Positions 5,810 through 7,528 of a DNA stretch of 7,528 nucleotides are shown here, piece after piece; positions within the stretch are counted from its first letter, which is position 1; each line of letters begins with the position of its first letter. Origin of the DNA: CAYXWM01 sp964392115. GTDB taxonomy: Bacteria > Bacillota > Clostridia > Lachnospirales > WRBF01. The DNA is taken from contig CAYMOU010000098.1 in the NCBI GenBank assembly GCA_964392115.1, forward strand, positions 1 to 7,528. Direction: 5' to 3'. The notes beneath the pieces were generated by a model. That model saw only the letters and a program-made list of their open reading frames with translations, had not been told where the DNA came from and did no database searches. A program made the position numbers and the translations under genes.

Positions 5810-5843
5810 CCTCAATCCTGCGAACAAAGGAAGGCGAAATGAA

Positions 5844-6464
5844 TTGAAAGGAAATAAAATAATAATTGTCTATGCAATTGCTTTTGTATTGTTTATCCTT
5901 ATTGACTGGGTTCGGTTTGATCTAATTATTGCAGTAGATAATATAGGATTCAATTTATTTTTTGGAGCTGTTTTAATAGGATTTATATTTTTATATATGG
6001 GTTTCCTTATTTTTTCTGTATTACATCTTATTCTAAGGTTTAAGGTAAGAAAATTAAAAGCAGTTATACCGGTTACCTTGATGTTAATAGTTTTTTCATA
6101 CTACATATTGATAAATTATTCGCAACTTTATATGGATATAGATTTTTTTGCAAATAAAAATAACAGGGAAAAAATTATTGAAATGTATGAAGATAATCAA
6201 TTAAAGCAGATTGGTGTTAATAGCTATTTAGTCCCATTCAGAGCGGCTTCTCATAACAAAAAAGTCTATTTTCAAAACAAAGATGGCGTATTAAAGGCGA
6301 TTTTTTTTGTCAGTAATGGATTTACCAATGATAGGATATTGTTATACGTTTCTGATGATGGCATGGCCTATGCTAATGATTTTGGAAATGAAACAAATCA
6401 CTTGAACTTACAGAATATAAGAAAAGTATCAAGTAATTGGTACTACGCAGATTTGGTTGACTAA
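5844..6464 (+). CDS. Membrane protein of unknown function, TTG start
   Basis: 206 aa, family not recognised. Hydrophobic segments lie at about residues 5-21, 33-63 and 74-95. The RFKVRKLK cluster (about 65-72) points to an inside loop, which would place the ~110-aa C-terminal domain outside. That domain is soluble-looking and aromatic (VYFQNKDGVLKAIFFVSNGF, ILLYVSDDGMAYANDFG), has no cysteine and shows no catalytic motif. The TTG at 5844 is preceded by AAAGGAAGG at 9 nt; the nearby ATG at 5839 reads only Met-Asn-stop. Composition is very AT-rich, like the Rhs tail and unlike ychF. It faces away from the Rhs locus and could be an extra immunity or accessory gene, but nothing demonstrates that. 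The gene ends before a strong terminator shared with ychF. Confidence 0.7.
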   Translation: MKGNKIIIVYAIAFVLFILIDWVRFDLIIAVDNIGFNLFFGAVLIGFIFLYMGFLIFSVLHLILRFKVRKLKAVIPVTLMLIVFSYYILINYSQLYMDIDFFANKNNREKIIEMYEDNQLKQIGVNSYLVPFRAASHNKKVYFQNKDGVLKAIFFVSNGFTNDRILLYVSDDGMAYANDFGNETNHLNLQNIRKVSSNWYYADLVD

Positions 6465-6545
6465 ATACAAATATCCGGCTTATGCATGAAACAGAAACAA
6501 GCATTTAGGTTACTACCTTCAAGAAGAATATGAAGCTAAATTTAC

Positions 6546-6588
6546 ATAAAAGCAGGCTTTTGTCAAATCGACAAAAGCCTGCTTTTAT
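6546..6588. terminator. Bidirectional intrinsic terminator between convergent genes
   Basis: ATAAAAGCAGGCTTTTGTC (6546-6564) pairs perfectly over 19 bp with the arm at 6570-6588, leaving a 5-nt loop. A/T runs at the outer ends of both arms supply a U tract in either direction. It lies between the membrane-protein stop (6464) and the ychF stop (6615). Confidence 0.9.
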
Positions 6589-6614
6589 ACGGTTTTCAGT
6601 GCATCAAAACCTTA

Positions 6615-7528
6615 TTACACATTAAACCTAAACAATATTACATCTCCATCCGCCACAACATATTCCTTACCTTCCAATCTAACCAACCCTGCTTCTTTTG
6701 CTTTTGCATAAGAGCGTAGGCTGATAAGGTGGTGGTAATTGACGACTTCGGCACGGATGAAACCACGTTCGAAATCGGTATGGATTTTTCCGGCGGCTTG
6801 AGGAGCTTTGGTGCCTTTGGTAATGGTCCAGGCTCGTACTTCTTTCGGGCCGGCGGTAAGGAAGCTGATAAGGCCCAAGAGGTCGTAACTGGCGGTGATT
6901 AAGCGGTTAAGACCGCTTTCGGTAAGGCCCATGTCGCTTAAAAATTCTGTTTTTTCTTCCGGACTGAGCTCGGAAATTTCCTGTTCTATTTTTGCACAAA
7001 CCGTAAAGACGGAGGAGCCTTCGGCGGCGGCAAATTCTCTTACTTTTTGGACATGGGAGTTATCCTCAAGCAGGTCATCTTCGTTGACATTTGCGGCATA
7101 GAGTACGGGTTTAAGGGTAAGAAGGTTGAAGGACTTTGCCAATTCCAAATCTTCCGGACTTGAAAAAAGGACGTTCCTAGCACAGGTTTCCTGTTCTAAC
7201 GCCTCTTTTAAAGTATTAAGTACGTCTAGTTCTTTTTGGAGACTTTTATCGCCTTTGGCGGACTTTCCGGTTTTTTGGATTCTGCGATCCAAAAAGTCCA
7301 AGTCGGCCAAAATCAGCTCAAGGTTAATGGTCTCAATGTCACGTATGGGGTTAACGTTTTGGTCTACGTGGATTATGTTGGTGTCCTCGAAGCAACGAAC
7401 CACATGAACTATGGCATCCACTTCTCTGATATGTGCCAGGAATTTGTTTCCCAGGCCTTCGCCCTTGCTGGCACCCTTAACAAGCCCGGCTATATCCACA
7501 AACTCAATAATTGCAGGGGTTAATTTTT
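6615..7528 (-). CDS. ychF: Redox-regulated ATPase YchF, 5' end outside the window
   Basis: About 304 codons of an Obg-family P-loop ATPase that binds ribosomes and hydrolyses ATP in preference to GTP; it is the bacterial relative of eukaryotic OLA1. The reading enters at the right edge as KLTPAIIEFVDIAGLVKGAS, containing the G3 motif DIAG, then GLGNKFLAHIREVDAIVHVV and RCFED. NVNE replaces the usual GTPase NKxD (G4), the family signature for ATP specificity. A coiled-coil helical insert spans LDRRIQKTGK to about ALEQE, and the C-terminal TGS domain ends GDVILFRFNV. The family is about 365 aa, so roughly 60 residues with the P-loop and real start lie beyond 7528; GTG 7499 is internal. This housekeeping gene is less AT-rich than its neighbours and anchors the accessory region. 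Confidence 0.96.
   Translation of the reverse strand, partial: KLTPAIIEFVDIAGLVKGASKGEGLGNKFLAHIREVDAIVHVVRCFEDTNIIHVDQNVNPIRDIETINLELILADLDFLDRRIQKTGKSAKGDKSLQKELDVLNTLKEALEQETCARNVLFSSPEDLELAKSFNLLTLKPVLYAANVNEDDLLEDNSHVQKVREFAAAEGSSVFTVCAKIEQEISELSPEEKTEFLSDMGLTESGLNRLITASYDLLGLISFLTAGPKEVRAWTITKGTKAPQAAGKIHTDFERGFIRAEVVNYHHLISLRSYAKAKEAGLVRLEGKEYVVADGDVILFRFNV

Noticed and set aside
6895..7523. Plus-strand open frames opposite ychF
   Set aside because: Ser/Leu-rich antisense readings of a conserved housekeeping gene.
1..7528. CRISPR array, complete IS or phage attachment sites
   Set aside because: No regularly spaced direct repeats, no paired terminal repeats and no duplicated att-like core were found by eye.

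Overview
The window looks like AT-rich, low-GC Firmicutes DNA, probably a Clostridia-type anaerobe. Shine-Dalgarno sites are strong (AAGGAG, GGAGG), TTG is used as a start, and the Rhs core motifs are of a kind I associate with Clostridia. This placement is inference; nothing here fixes a genus.

Layout. Positions 1-945 hold debris: an open frame of unknown identity running off the left edge, the N-terminal remnant of an IS5-type transposase with three in-frame stops, and about 300 bp with no gene. Positions 946-2580 hold a plus-strand operon: a 100-aa ABM-like (dimeric alpha/beta barrel) protein, an ECF sigma factor with an unusual ~90-aa cysteine-containing C-terminal extension, and a DUF6194-type gene broken by several small indels. 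A hairpin terminator closes it. A minus-strand transglutaminase-like gene follows (2700-3323), with an altered active-site region.

Positions 3486-5077 hold a minus-strand polymorphic-toxin locus, read right to left: promoter, secretion signal of an Rhs/YD-repeat protein, a collapsed junction where nearly all of the Rhs repeat body is missing, the conserved Rhs terminal core, a variable C-terminal toxin-like tail, a candidate membrane immunity protein overlapping it by 4 nt (ATGA), and two tandem 14-bp-stem hairpins. Positions 5123-5843 are intergenic, with a promoter, a dyad, and a short leader ORF folded in a hairpin. They lead to a plus-strand membrane protein of unknown function with a TTG start (5844-6464). 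A 19-bp perfect hairpin separates it from the 3' part of the housekeeping ATPase gene ychF (minus strand, cut by the right edge).

Interpretation. The accessory stretch beside ychF is degrading: transposase, DUF6194 gene and Rhs body are all broken. The sigma factor, the putative immunity gene and the unknown membrane protein remain open. The least explained parts are the Rhs C-terminal tail with its coupled membrane protein, the sigma factor's C-terminal extension with its partners, and the promoter/leader region ahead of the membrane protein. No RNA gene, CRISPR array or complete mobile element was seen.
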